Positions 8,419 through 15,904 of a stretch of 64,000 nucleotides of DNA are shown piece by piece. The notes under the pieces were generated by a model. That model was given only the letters and a program-made list of their open reading frames with translations, was not told where the DNA came from and searched no databases. Numbering within the stretch: position 1 is the first letter of the stretch; the number at the start of each line of letters is the position of its first letter. Made by a program: the position numbers and the translations under genes. The DNA lies in contig JAFZRE010000015.1 of NCBI GenBank assembly GCA_017620015.1, forward strand, positions 124,001 through 188,000, in the 5' to 3' direction. This stretch comes from Bacteroidales bacterium. GTDB taxonomy: Bacteria; Bacteroidota; Bacteroidia; Bacteroidales; ML635J-15.

Positions 8419-9294
8419 TTATATATTAAATTCTTCTATTATCTCTTCATCTTCCATTGATGACAAATCAATTTCGAAACATATCAAAGTCCCTGGATAC
8501 ATAAAATCCAATCCAACAGGCTCCAATTTGCCATCATGTTTCTTTGAAATCATACCACTATTACTAATCAGCATAACTTCATCAGTCATAGAAAATATAT
8601 TCCCAAGTCCCATTCCTCTATTCCTTTCTGTAGAAGAAACTGTAAAACCGTCTTCAACAGCCATCTTAATAGCCTCTCTATCTGAACAAACATTATTATG
8701 TCTTCTTACCGATTGCGCAACTCCAATACCGAAATCCGATATCGCAACATATAACCGACTAGATGCTTTATCATACTGAATTATAGAGAATGCATTACCA
8801 TTTGCCTCGGCATGGTCAAAAACATTATAATATGCCTCAACCATACATAATGATATTGCACTCAAATCCTTATCGTGGAAATATCTACTGCGAAAATAAT
8901 CTTCAACTTTCTTCGCATACATATCCTTATCAGATTCTACAATTCGCCACAAATTAAAAATATTTGAAGAAGTCTTCGTTTCTACATAGTTTTTACCCCC
9001 ACCAAAATATTCTTGAAACCCCAAATCATTGAACAAATAATCAGAAAGATTCTTGTTTTTTGAAGAGACATACACATGATGACCCATTTTATCAATATGA
9101 TGGATTAAACATGCTAACGTAACAAGATGAAAGGGTTTAACACTTTGGACATCTATTGAATCATCAAAAGTTATAACAACATCATCATAAACGCCCCTAT
9201 TTACCACTCTATTATAAGCATTGACAACCGCCCATAGCCAAATATGCTGTTCCGTAGAATCAAATGCAATCCAATATAACCCTTTGTCAGACAT
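8419..9294 (-). CDS. HATPase_c (GHKL) protein, possible anti-sigma-type kinase
   Basis: A 291-residue protein whose C-terminal half is a GHKL ATPase: N box MVEAYYNVFDHA (about 155-166), G1 box ISDFGIGVAQS, and G2 box RNRGMGLGN. The first 130 residues are unlike a membrane sensor; they contain a strand-loop pattern (DDVVITFDDS, HHVYVSSKNK) that may be a second STAS-like or receptor fold. No transmembrane helix or DHp phospho-acceptor domain is seen, so it is not a classical sensor kinase. It probably works with the STAS-like protein directly downstream. The pair is enclosed by direct repeats. Confidence 0.75.
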   Translation of the reverse strand: MSDKGLYWIAFDSTEQHIWLWAVVNAYNRVVNRGVYDDVVITFDDSIDVQSVKPFHLVTLACLIHHIDKMGHHVYVSSKNKNLSDYLFNDLGFQEYFGGGKNYVETKTSSNIFNLWRIVESDKDMYAKKVEDYFRSRYFHDKDLSAISLCMVEAYYNVFDHAEANGNAFSIIQYDKASSRLYVAISDFGIGVAQSVRRHNNVCSDREAIKMAVEDGFTVSSTERNRGMGLGNIFSMTDEVMLISNSGMISKKHDGKLEPVGLDFMYPGTLICFEIDLSSMEDEEIIEEFNI

Positions 9295-9372
9295 ATTATT
9301 ATATATTACTTATTCCATTGACAATCTGTTACAATGTGGCATACCACACGACGCAAAGCATTGCATCGCTAC

Positions 9373-9464
9373 AAATTTACCAATATTTTTTATTCCACAA
9401 TTCATTTCATTCTTATGTTCTTGTCGTTTGGTTGGTCGTTTATTAGTCGTTGCTCGCAACGACT
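9373..9464. repeat. right copy of the direct repeat flanking the STAS/HATPase pair
   Basis: The first 42 bp (9373-9414) are identical to 7952-7993. The copy ends in the same 20-bp palindrome (9445-9464), which stops exactly at the stop codon of the AlbA_2 gene. Confidence 0.9.
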
Positions 9465-9468
9465 CTAC
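9445..9468. repeat. GTCGTTGC-type palindromic repeat, copy 2
   Basis: AGTCGTTGCTCGCAACGACT followed by CTAC. The CTA is the stop codon (TAG on the minus strand) of the neighbouring AlbA_2 gene. Confidence 0.9.
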
Positions 9469-11183
9469 GGGGTTTGCATATTGTTAGTCGTTGCACGCAA
9501 CGGCTCTACAACATTCCAATGACCGCCCTTGTCGGGACCAACACGAACAAGAATACCTTTTTGCTTTAACACATTAATATTCTTACGAATACCCTTGTCA
9601 GACATACCTATGACTTCACACAATTCGGCAATCGTTATGGTTGGCTTTTTTCGAATGTATAACAAAATTTTCTCGGTATTTTTCTCGGTACTTTCTAAAT
9701 TTTCTGCATCATTTTCCAACACTATATCTTCCGATAAGTTCTCTTCATTTATTTCCCAATGACCGCCCCTATCTGGACCAACCCTAACAAGAATACCTTT
9801 TTGCTTTAACACATTAATATTCTTACGAATACCCTTGTCAGACATTCCCATAACTTCACACAATTCGGCAATCGTTATGGTTGGCTTTTTTCGAATGTAT
9901 AACAAAATTTTCTCGGTACTTTTCTCGGTACTTTTCTCGGCACTTTTCTCGGCACTTTCTCCTGGATGGTTTTCTGTAATATTATTAGAATCAGCAGTGG
10001 TAACAGTTCTGAAATATGTTACGGTAGAACAAACCAAATCACTCGAAAATTCAACGGAATTGTTTGTCAATTTCTCCCAGGTCAACATCCTGTCAATGCC
10101 ATATTCTGCATTCTCGGAAAGCTTTGCAAAACGGAACAACTTAACCAGCAACGGATTGCGTGGCATTGAATGCATTTGCACTCTCAGGTCTTTCAAATCA
10201 AACATAAATCGTCCTGCATTCTGAAACTCTATTCGGTTCGTAAACACTCTCACTGTCGAGTGCATCGGACTAAAATAATCAGCATGAGCAAGCATATTAA
10301 CAAGACCTTCGCGTAATGCATAAAGTTGAGAGTTATCATCGGGGGCAAAACCATCAGGACCTGCAGTGAATGGAGCATCTACATGCAATCTCAACCGCTG
10401 AATCAGAACATTATAGTATTCCCAAATATTTTCTTGCTCCGGCATACGGAATGTGTATCGTGGATTAGCCTCGCCCATACTTGTTCCCGGAATTTCAAGC
10501 ATGTCTATCCAGAAATTACTGACATATAATTGTACAGCATCGCGTTTCCCAAGCATCAGCAATCCTCCGTATGTCAACAAACTTCTTCGAGTAATGCCAG
10601 TCTTTTCGCAAAAATCTTCTGATGGCAGTTCATTATATGGAAAATCAGGATTAACATTGGCTATCCTATTTCTGTAAGTCATCAACGAATGTTGATTCAA
10701 CATCTCAATGGAAGAACCATCTATGACTTGTTCGCTTTTGCTTCCAAAAGCCTGGTCTCGAAACATTGCGTTAATTTCTATTTCTGACGCACGCCTATCG
10801 CCACTGCCCGAACGCAAATACGTATTTTGCAGCGAGTTTATATATATCGGTTTTATTGTTGACGAAGGTATATAAAATGCAATAACAAGTTTTCCCTGTA
10901 TATTGTATTTCTTTGCAGAAACAGAAATTTGATGATTCAATTTTTGCTTGCCGTTGACCACATTGAAAAAATCGGATTCAATTTTTTCTCCATTCTGAAC
11001 CCCTGTTATTTCAAATTTCTTACCGACCTGTTTTACCCCAAGGACAATCCAACCGCCAGAAGTGTTTGAAAAAGCACTCACCGTTTCCCAAATGCTCTTT
11101 GGCAGACCATTGGCAGCTTCCTTCACTTCGAAGTCATCCCACTCGATGTCTTTCAGCTTTGCTATCAGTTCGTCCTTAGTCAT
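9465..11183 (-). CDS. AlbA_2 / HATPase_c_4 protein with two C-terminal winged helices
   Basis: A 572-residue protein of the widespread AlbA_2 (Schlafen-like, RecG-C-terminal-related) group. An AlbA_2 domain is at about 15-130 (FEVKEAANGLPKSIWETVSAFSNTSGG), a HATPase_c_4-like region at about 300-385 (LREGLVNMLAHADY, RIEFQNAGR), and then two copies of a winged helix (ITIAELCEVxGMSDKGIRKNINVLKQKG), about 80 residues apart. The linkers are made of repeated EKS(T/A)EK units. The last residues (PLRATTNN and on) are encoded by a palindromic repeat. The family is thought to regulate or bind nucleic acid; its true function is unsettled. It lies between wzm and the STAS/HATPase pair and is a paralogue of the genes at 55592 and 59310. 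Confidence 0.85.
   Translation of the reverse strand: MTKDELIAKLKDIEWDDFEVKEAANGLPKSIWETVSAFSNTSGGWIVLGVKQVGKKFEITGVQNGEKIESDFFNVVNGKQKLNHQISVSAKKYNIQGKLVIAFYIPSSTIKPIYINSLQNTYLRSGSGDRRASEIEINAMFRDQAFGSKSEQVIDGSSIEMLNQHSLMTYRNRIANVNPDFPYNELPSEDFCEKTGITRRSLLTYGGLLMLGKRDAVQLYVSNFWIDMLEIPGTSMGEANPRYTFRMPEQENIWEYYNVLIQRLRLHVDAPFTAGPDGFAPDDNSQLYALREGLVNMLAHADYFSPMHSTVRVFTNRIEFQNAGRFMFDLKDLRVQMHSMPRNPLLVKLFRFAKLSENAEYGIDRMLTWEKLTNNSVEFSSDLVCSTVTYFRTVTTADSNNITENHPGESAEKSAEKSTEKSTEKILLYIRKKPTITIAELCEVMGMSDKGIRKNINVLKQKGILVRVGPDRGGHWEINEENLSEDIVLENDAENLESTEKNTEKILLYIRKKPTITIAELCEVIGMSDKGIRKNINVLKQKGILVRVGPDKGGHWNVVEPLRATTNNMQTP
9486..9509. repeat. GTCGTTGC-type palindromic repeat, copy 3 (inside coding sequence)
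   Basis: AGTCGTTGCACGCAACGGCT plus CTAC, one mismatch per arm. It lies inside the 3' end of the AlbA_2 gene and encodes part of its last 14 residues. Confidence 0.85.
9516..9932 (-). repeat. internal 240-bp-period duplication in the AlbA_2 gene
   Basis: Two near-identical segments of about 175 bp begin at 9516 and 9756, exactly 240 bp apart. Each encodes an EKxTEK linker and one winged helix. The high DNA identity indicates a recent in-frame duplication. A 12-bp repeat (TTTTCTCGGTAC-like) in the linker multiplies the EKST units next to it. Confidence 0.9.
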
Positions 11184-11236
11184 AATGATTTGACTTTTAA
11201 CCCTTCTATTCTAACTAATTAGTCGTTGCACTAATT

Positions 11237-11260
11237 AGTCGTTGCTCGCAACGACTCTAC
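11237..11260. repeat. GTCGTTGC-type palindromic repeat, copy 4 with an adjacent half copy
   Basis: A full copy (11237-11256 plus CTAC) preceded by a half copy (11221-11230), in the spacer between wzm and the AlbA_2 gene. A short heptamer run (ATTCATT, ATCAATT, GTTCATT, GTTCATT) follows at 11284-11311. Confidence 0.9.
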
Positions 11261-11312
11261 AGATTTTCATTATTATTTTAATTATTCATTATCAATTGTT
11301 CATTGTTCATTG

Positions 11313-12152
11313 TTAAACAGTGTCCATGAAATCTTTTTCCACCTTGTTAAATATCATTATTCCCATGAACAGCATCAGCAACATAAACCCGAAACTATAT
11401 GCCAGCCACAGCCACGAGAATGTGCCCTGCCCGATGGCACCATACTTGAAGGTCTCGATTATGGAGGTCATGGGATTCAGCTGGAAAATCCACTGCTTGT
11501 CGGCGGGCATAGTGCTGAGAGGATAGATAACTGGCGTAGCATACATCCACAGCTGCACACCGAATTGTAAAAGGAAAGTAAGGTCGCGGTACTTGGTTGT
11601 CATGGATGAGAATATTATGCCGAAGCCGAGCGCCAGTCCTGCACTCATCACAACCAACAATGGAAACAGAAATGCATACCAGTTCGGAGCGACTCCAGCT
11701 CCTTTAAACGCATATACAATATAGATGATGAGGAAGATACCAAACTGTATGAAGAACTTTACAAGATTTGAAATCGTTACCGAAATAGGAACTACCAGAC
11801 GAGGAAAGTAAACCTTGCCAAACACGTTCTGATTAGATGTAAAAGTATGCGACGTAGCATTTAGGCATGTCGAGAAATAGTTCCAGAGAATAATTCCAGA
11901 AAAATAGAACAATGGTCCAGGAATGCCATCGGTGGATATGCCTGCGAGATTTCCGAACACGAACATGAACATCACAGTGGTGAGTATGGGCTGGATGACG
12001 AACCACAGCGGACCGAGGATAGTCTGCTTGTACATAGTTACGATGTCGCGCTTGACGTACATGGCAATCAAGTCCTTGTAAGCGTACAACTCTTTAAAAT
12101 TGAAGTTAAGCAACCTATTGTTAGGCGTTATTTCGGTATATTTTTCTTCCAT
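11313..12152 (-). CDS. wzm: ABC transporter permease for O-antigen export (Wzm)
   Basis: A 279-residue ABC-2 type permease. A cytoplasmic N-terminus with LYAYKDLIAMYVKRDI is followed by the family motif YKQTILGPLWFVIQP and six hydrophobic segments. The end is NPMTSIIETFKYG and a short basic/acidic tail. It should form the membrane channel for undecaprenyl-linked O-polysaccharide, together with Wzt (6518-7795). It is the first gene of the operon, with a good promoter 26 bp upstream. Between it and wzt lie three genes unrelated to export. Confidence 0.93.
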   Translation of the reverse strand: MEEKYTEITPNNRLLNFNFKELYAYKDLIAMYVKRDIVTMYKQTILGPLWFVIQPILTTVMFMFVFGNLAGISTDGIPGPLFYFSGIILWNYFSTCLNATSHTFTSNQNVFGKVYFPRLVVPISVTISNLVKFFIQFGIFLIIYIVYAFKGAGVAPNWYAFLFPLLVVMSAGLALGFGIIFSSMTTKYRDLTFLLQFGVQLWMYATPVIYPLSTMPADKQWIFQLNPMTSIIETFKYGAIGQGTFSWLWLAYSFGFMLLMLFMGIMIFNKVEKDFMDTV

Positions 12153-12177
12153 TACACTTATAATAAATAAGAAGCAA

Positions 12178-12208
12178 CAAAGGTAGTTATTTTATTTGGC
12201 TTTCACAA
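12178..12208 (-). promoter_or_regulatory. promoter of wzm and the polysaccharide operon
   Basis: Minus strand: TTG (12208-12206), 20 bp, then TACCTTTG (12185-12178). This fits the TTG-N19-21-TAnnTTTG rule. It gives a leader of about 20 nt before ATG 12152. Confidence 0.65.
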
Positions 12209-12521
12209 GCAAAATTTGAGCATACATATACCGACATGTTCACAATGGCATTATTCGGCAGACGAACATAACACGAACTTGATACGAGGATGGTACGAAG
12301 TTGATACGAACAAGCATATACATATCGAACAAAACAGACGATAATAGCAAATAAAAATTAGGATAAGACTACAATTATAATATAAGTTAACGAAATTTTA
12401 AGCAAATACTCCTATATTTGAAATTATTGGTGCAAGCCAAATAATGATCAGAAAAGCAGAACGAACATCAATAGGAACGTTGCTTGTGAATTCACATGTT
12501 CGGCACTCTATAACGAAGAGA

Positions 12522-12556
12522 GTAATCTGTTATCTAATAATCCGTTAACAGATTAC
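12522..12556. other. perfect 11-bp inverted repeat in a long non-coding stretch
   Basis: Arms GTAATCTGTTA (12522-12532) and TAACAGATTAC (12546-12556) with a 13-nt loop and no T-run, so it is not an obvious terminator. The stretch 12153-13267 contains no convincing gene. It holds the wzm promoter, this hairpin, the dispersed element at 12743-12970 and the promoter of the next gene. Confidence 0.6.
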
Positions 12557-12742
12557 GGATAGCAGTCTTCACAACGCTCTTCCGTTCCGTATCGCGTGTT
12601 TCGACTAGCTTCCGAAATGACGAGCTGCTTTTTTATTTATAGCGGACACTAATCATTTGAAATAAAAAACGAAACGGGAACTGGACAAAACAAACATAAA
12701 AGATAAATATAATGATTATCCGCAAATTGCACAAAAAATTTC

Positions 12743-12970
12743 ATTCCGCTCCAGCCGCGGTGGCTTTTACTTTTTTGTTGGCAAAAAAGTAAACAAAAAA
12801 CCATGTCCGCTGAGTCTACTTCGCTAAAAATCGGCTACACTACGCTAAAAGTCAGAAACTTGCTTCCGCTCTGCTACAGCCTCAAACAGACTGACTTTTT
12901 ACGCTACGTTCTACCGATTTTCTTAACGCTCACCAGCCAAGGCGGCAATCAAGGTATCGCTTTCAGCGAT
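12743..12970. repeat. dispersed intergenic element A
   Basis: About 230 bp shared with 30570-30850. Common blocks include ATTCCGCTC..GCCGCG.TGGC, GCTGAGTCTxCTTCGCTAAA, CAAACAGACTGACTTTTTAC and CTCACCAGCCAAGGCGGCAA. It contains a strong hairpin at 12765-12794 (TTTTACTTTTTTG, loop TTGG, CAAAAAAGTAAAC). No open frame is conserved between the copies. Confidence 0.85.
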
Positions 12971-13139
12971 GAGTAAAAAACGAAATACGTCTTCGAGAAA
13001 TTCCGTTTTTTAGGCTTGCCATCATAAAAGTACACATGACTTTGTGATGATTGCGGATAATCATTATAAATATCATTAATATGCACAACACATTAGTTAG
13101 TACAACCAAAATAACACTATGTATTATGTTTTATTCGAT

Positions 13140-13172
13140 TTTGTTTTTGTCGGATTTTTTAGTATAATTTTG
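13140..13172 (+). promoter_or_regulatory. promoter of the Cys-rich HTH gene
   Basis: TTTG (13140-13143), 21 bp, then TAATTTTG (13165-13172). The leader to ATG 13268 would be about 90 nt. Confidence 0.5.
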
Positions 13173-13267
13173 CAGAGCTTATGAAGCTAGTATTTGTTTT
13201 CGTAAGAGCAAGAATACCAAAGTTTAATAAGCAACCTTTAATTTGTAATTTTTAAAATTTATCATAT

Positions 13268-13843
13268 ATGAACCTAATTATTAAACAGAAAGCCCTTATG
13301 CTCAGGCTGTGTTCCTCAGGAACAAAGGTAAACGACAAGGAGTGCGATTCCCATATACCGAATGGGCAAGCACCTATAAATGACATGTGCTACGAGCACA
13401 ATGATACAAACCAAGAATGCAATCCAACATCATCCACAAACGCAGATGCAAAAAGAAGAAACTGCTCATCGATGACAGATGCCGTAAGTACAGAAGAGGC
13501 CAACATGACGGAACAATGCAATAAATACTGTTCGTCGAGCTATGGTGTACTGCAGGAACAAATGAACGGCATGTGTGGTATTCTGACTATGCTTGTCAAC
13601 GAATTAAGCAACAGTTATCACAGCAAATGCACGGATGAACCCCCAATAATTGACATTGGGAATAAAAAAGACGAATTGCCTGATGACATAATAAGTCAAG
13701 CAGAGGCGGCCAAGATGCTCCGTGTAACAGAACGTACAATAAGGAACTATGTCGCCCAAGGGTACATACGACGAAAAAGCATAGGCAAGAAACCATTCTA
13801 TTCGAAAAAGGAAATTATTGAATTTATGAATAGGGAAAAATAA
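13268..13843 (+). CDS. helix-turn-helix (MerR/excisionase-type) protein with Cys-rich N-terminal region
   Basis: 191 residues. The C-terminal 55 residues (ISQAEAAKMLRVTERTIRNYVAQGYIRRKSIGKKPFYSKKEIIEFM) are a clear HTH_17/excisionase-like winged helix. The first 120 residues are low complexity and hold about ten cysteines, including an EQCNKYCSSS pair, which could bind a metal or form disulfides. A Rho-independent terminator follows the stop codon. The gene stands just upstream of the DUF6266 cassettes and may regulate them; nothing in the sequence proves this. HTH proteins of this layout are common in Bacteroidota mobile regions. Confidence 0.75.
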   Translation: MNLIIKQKALMLRLCSSGTKVNDKECDSHIPNGQAPINDMCYEHNDTNQECNPTSSTNADAKRRNCSSMTDAVSTEEANMTEQCNKYCSSSYGVLQEQMNGMCGILTMLVNELSNSYHSKCTDEPPIIDIGNKKDELPDDIISQAEAAKMLRVTERTIRNYVAQGYIRRKSIGKKPFYSKKEIIEFMNREK

Positions 13844-13865
13844 GGAAATAGGATTGCTGGAAAAA

Positions 13866-13892
13866 GGTCGGCGAGATGCCGACTTTTTTTTT
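13866..13892 (+). terminator. Rho-independent terminator after the HTH gene
   Basis: Stem GTCGGC/GCCGAC (13867-13872 and 13878-13883) with a 5-nt loop, followed by nine T. A run of ten G (13893-13902) follows at once, a homopolymer that is likely to be length-variable. Confidence 0.85.
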
Positions 13893-13905
13893 GGGGGGGG
13901 GGAGC

Positions 13906-14345
13906 GGGATGACGGGATAAGGGGATGAGGGATTAAGGACTGTAAGGCCAGTAAGGGCTGTAGGGGCTGTAAAGGCAAATAGGACCAATAGGGCCAATAA
14001 GGCAAATAAGGGCGGAGGAGGATATGCGGGATGACGGGATAAGGGGATGAAGGATTAAGGACTGTAAGGCCAGTAAGGGCTGTAGGGGCTGTAAAGGCAA
14101 ATAGGACCAATAGGGCCAATAAGGCAAATAAGGGCGGAGGAGGATATGCGGGATGACGGGATAAGGGGATGAGGGATTAAGGACTGTAGGGGCTGTAAAG
14201 GCAAATAGGACCAATAGGGCCAATAAGGCAAATAAGGGCGGAGGAGGATATGCGAGATGACGGGATAAGGGGATGACGGATTAACGACTATAAGGGCGGT
14301 AAGGGCAATAGGGGCTGTAAAGGCGATAGAGGCAATAGGGACTAT
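13906..14345. repeat. 122-bp tandem repeat made of 9-bp subunits
   Basis: Unit starts at 13906, 14028 and 14150 are exactly 122 bp apart; a further start at 14254 follows after 104 bp (an 18-bp deletion) and fades out by about 14345. Within each unit, 9-bp submotifs such as TAGGGCCAA, TAAGGCAAA and AAGGGCTGT repeat. Both strands show long open frames here (YLPYWPYWSYLPLQ-type peptides), but they come only from the period being a multiple of three. The rest of 13844-14728 has no supported gene. Confidence 0.92.
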
Positions 14346-14728
14346 AGTAGGAATAGAAGCTATAGGGAGAAATTGAAAGAAAAAATCATTCTGTTTTTGG
14401 TGGAAGTGAGCAAAAAAATGACGTTTTTTGAGGGGAGATGAGCGAAAATAGAGCAAAACAGGGCAAAATGCGAAGGAAATACGTGGCAACAGATGGAAAA
14501 ACACGTGGAAGCAAAAGGAATATGATGGTTGCAAGAGGAAACAAATGGATGCTCTTGGAAAATTTTAATTTTATAACATTTTAATTATCAACATATTACA
14601 TTAACACATACATTTGCAGTGAACAAAACTCACAGAAGCGGATGCGACTGAAATGTGATTTGCGCAAGAAGGAAATTTCCAGCATTGAAAGAGCAGAAGC
14701 CAAAGTAAGTTTATTAAATTTTTAAAGG

Positions 14729-14845
14729 ATGAATACTTACATTTTTATGAAGTGCTGCGAAGACAGTAACGGCCTTCGATTAGAACAAGAGGTAATTAAC
14801 AAAATGTATAACAATTTAATTTATATGCAATATGGGAAGTATTAG
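14729..14845 (+). CDS. small ORF preceding the first DUF6266 gene
   Basis: A 38-codon ORF beginning MNTYIFMKCCEDSNG and ending QYGKY. It overlaps the DUF6266 start by 14 nt in another frame, so translation may be coupled. A second small ORF at 15779-15904 stands in the same place before the second DUF6266 gene. The two share M-x-x-Y, a K-x-CED-SN block and E-(V/I)-(I/V)-N, outside the part forced by the overlap. The upstream bases (TTTATTAAATTTTTAAAGG versus TTTATAAAATTTAAAAAGA) also match. Function is unknown. Confidence 0.55.
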   Translation: MNTYIFMKCCEDSNGLRLEQEVINKMYNNLIYMQYGKY

Positions 14846-15473
14846 ACAAGGTATATTAGGCGGTTTTTCCGGCAAGGTCGGAACCGTCATCGGAGCAAGC
14901 TGGAAAGGCATTGCGTACATGAGAGGTAGAAGTTTGAAAGTAAAGAATTCCAAAACTCTGCCACAGTTGAAACAGCGCAAAAAGTTTGCATTAGCGATAA
15001 AGTTTCTATCGTCGGTAAATCCATACCTAAAGTACGGATTCAAGAATTACACGGCAAAACAAACGGCCATAAATGCGGCAATGTCGTATATGATGCACAA
15101 CGAATGTATTGTTGGCGAATACCCAAACTATACAATAGACTACAGCAAGGTGAAAGTCTCGCTGGGACAGCTTAAGAAAGCAGAAGGTGCTACCGCAACT
15201 CTCACATCGGGAACTGCAAGTTTCAGCTGGACAGATAACAGCGGTAACGGCAATGCAGAAGGCACCGACCTCGCCATGGCACTCCTATACAACAAGGAGA
15301 AGAAAGAAGTAGAATATGACATTGGCAATGCCACACGAGCTGATGGTGTAATGACTTTCAGTTATCCGAACGACTGGCAGGGAGACAGTATTGAAGTTTA
15401 TATGTCGTTAATGTCGGAAAACGGACAACTGGTAAGCGAGTCGGAATATATGGGAGAAGTTGTTGCGGGATAG
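14832..15473 (+). CDS. DUF6266 family protein, copy 1
   Basis: 213 residues starting MGSIRQGILGGFSGKVG, the hallmark N-terminus of the DUF6266 group, followed by VIGASWKGIAYMRGR. The second half (about 115-213) is predicted to be beta-rich (ATLTSGTASFSWTDNSGNG) and resembles a small immunoglobulin-like or phage-structural fold. No signal peptide is visible. The paralogue at 15891-16571 shares the N-terminal third closely and the rest weakly. The family's function is unknown to me. Confidence 0.8.
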   Translation: MGSIRQGILGGFSGKVGTVIGASWKGIAYMRGRSLKVKNSKTLPQLKQRKKFALAIKFLSSVNPYLKYGFKNYTAKQTAINAAMSYMMHNECIVGEYPNYTIDYSKVKVSLGQLKKAEGATATLTSGTASFSWTDNSGNGNAEGTDLAMALLYNKEKKEVEYDIGNATRADGVMTFSYPNDWQGDSIEVYMSLMSENGQLVSESEYMGEVVAG

Positions 15474-15479
15474 GAGGCG

Positions 15480-15690
15480 AAAAGGCGGACGGGCTTACGG
15501 GCTAACAGGCGGACGGGCTGACGGGCGGACAGGCTAACAGGCTGACGGGCTTACGGGTTGACGGATTTTCGGGATAAGGGAATAACGAAGACGGGGACGA
15601 GAAGGCGGACAGGCTAGCAAGCTGACGGGCGGACAGGCTGACGGGCGGACAGGCTAACAGGCTGACAGACCAATAGTCTAGCTGGCTGGA
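15480..15690. repeat. octamer tandem array (CKGACRGG type)
   Basis: Degenerate 8-bp units such as CTGACGGG, CGGACAGG, CTAACAGG and CTTACGGG, in two blocks (about 15480-15567 and 15601-15680). It fills most of the 305-bp spacer between the first DUF6266 gene and the second small ORF. No gene is seen in it. Antisense open frames rich in PVSLLAC come only from the repeat. Confidence 0.9.
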
Positions 15691-15778
15691 AGGCAACGAA
15701 AAAACTAGCATCTATAGAACAGATAGCCTCTATAGCCTGCCTGTCCGACCAATTTAAACTTTATAAAATTTAAAAAGA

Positions 15779-15904
15779 ATGCATAATTATTACAAAATCA
15801 AGGGATGCGAAGATTTTAGTAACAGACCTTATGCCACAAGGGCAAAAGAGATAGTAAACATAGTATTTGGAAAATTAAAACTTTACGAATATGGGAATAA
15901 TTAA
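15779..15904 (+). CDS. small ORF preceding the second DUF6266 gene
   Basis: A 41-codon ORF, MHNYYKIKGCEDFSN to YEYGNN, overlapping the DUF6266 start by 14 nt. It is the counterpart of the ORF at 14729-14845, with the same CED-SN block, the E-I-V-N segment and the same overlap geometry. The repeated arrangement is the main reason to consider both real. Confidence 0.55.
   Translation: MHNYYKIKGCEDFSNRPYATRAKEIVNIVFGKLKLYEYGNN

Noticed and set aside
12153..13267. Looked for tRNA genes, small ORFs or a phage attachment site
   Set aside because: No cloverleaf, no supported ORF and no integrase nearby; only a hairpin and a dispersed element were found.
13604..14534. Long antisense frames rich in Pro, Tyr, Trp and Leu
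   Set aside because: They arise from the 9-bp repeat units of the minisatellite; composition and periodicity are not those of a protein gene.
15502..15711. Antisense frame with PVSLLACPPVS repeats
   Set aside because: A translation of the octamer array only.
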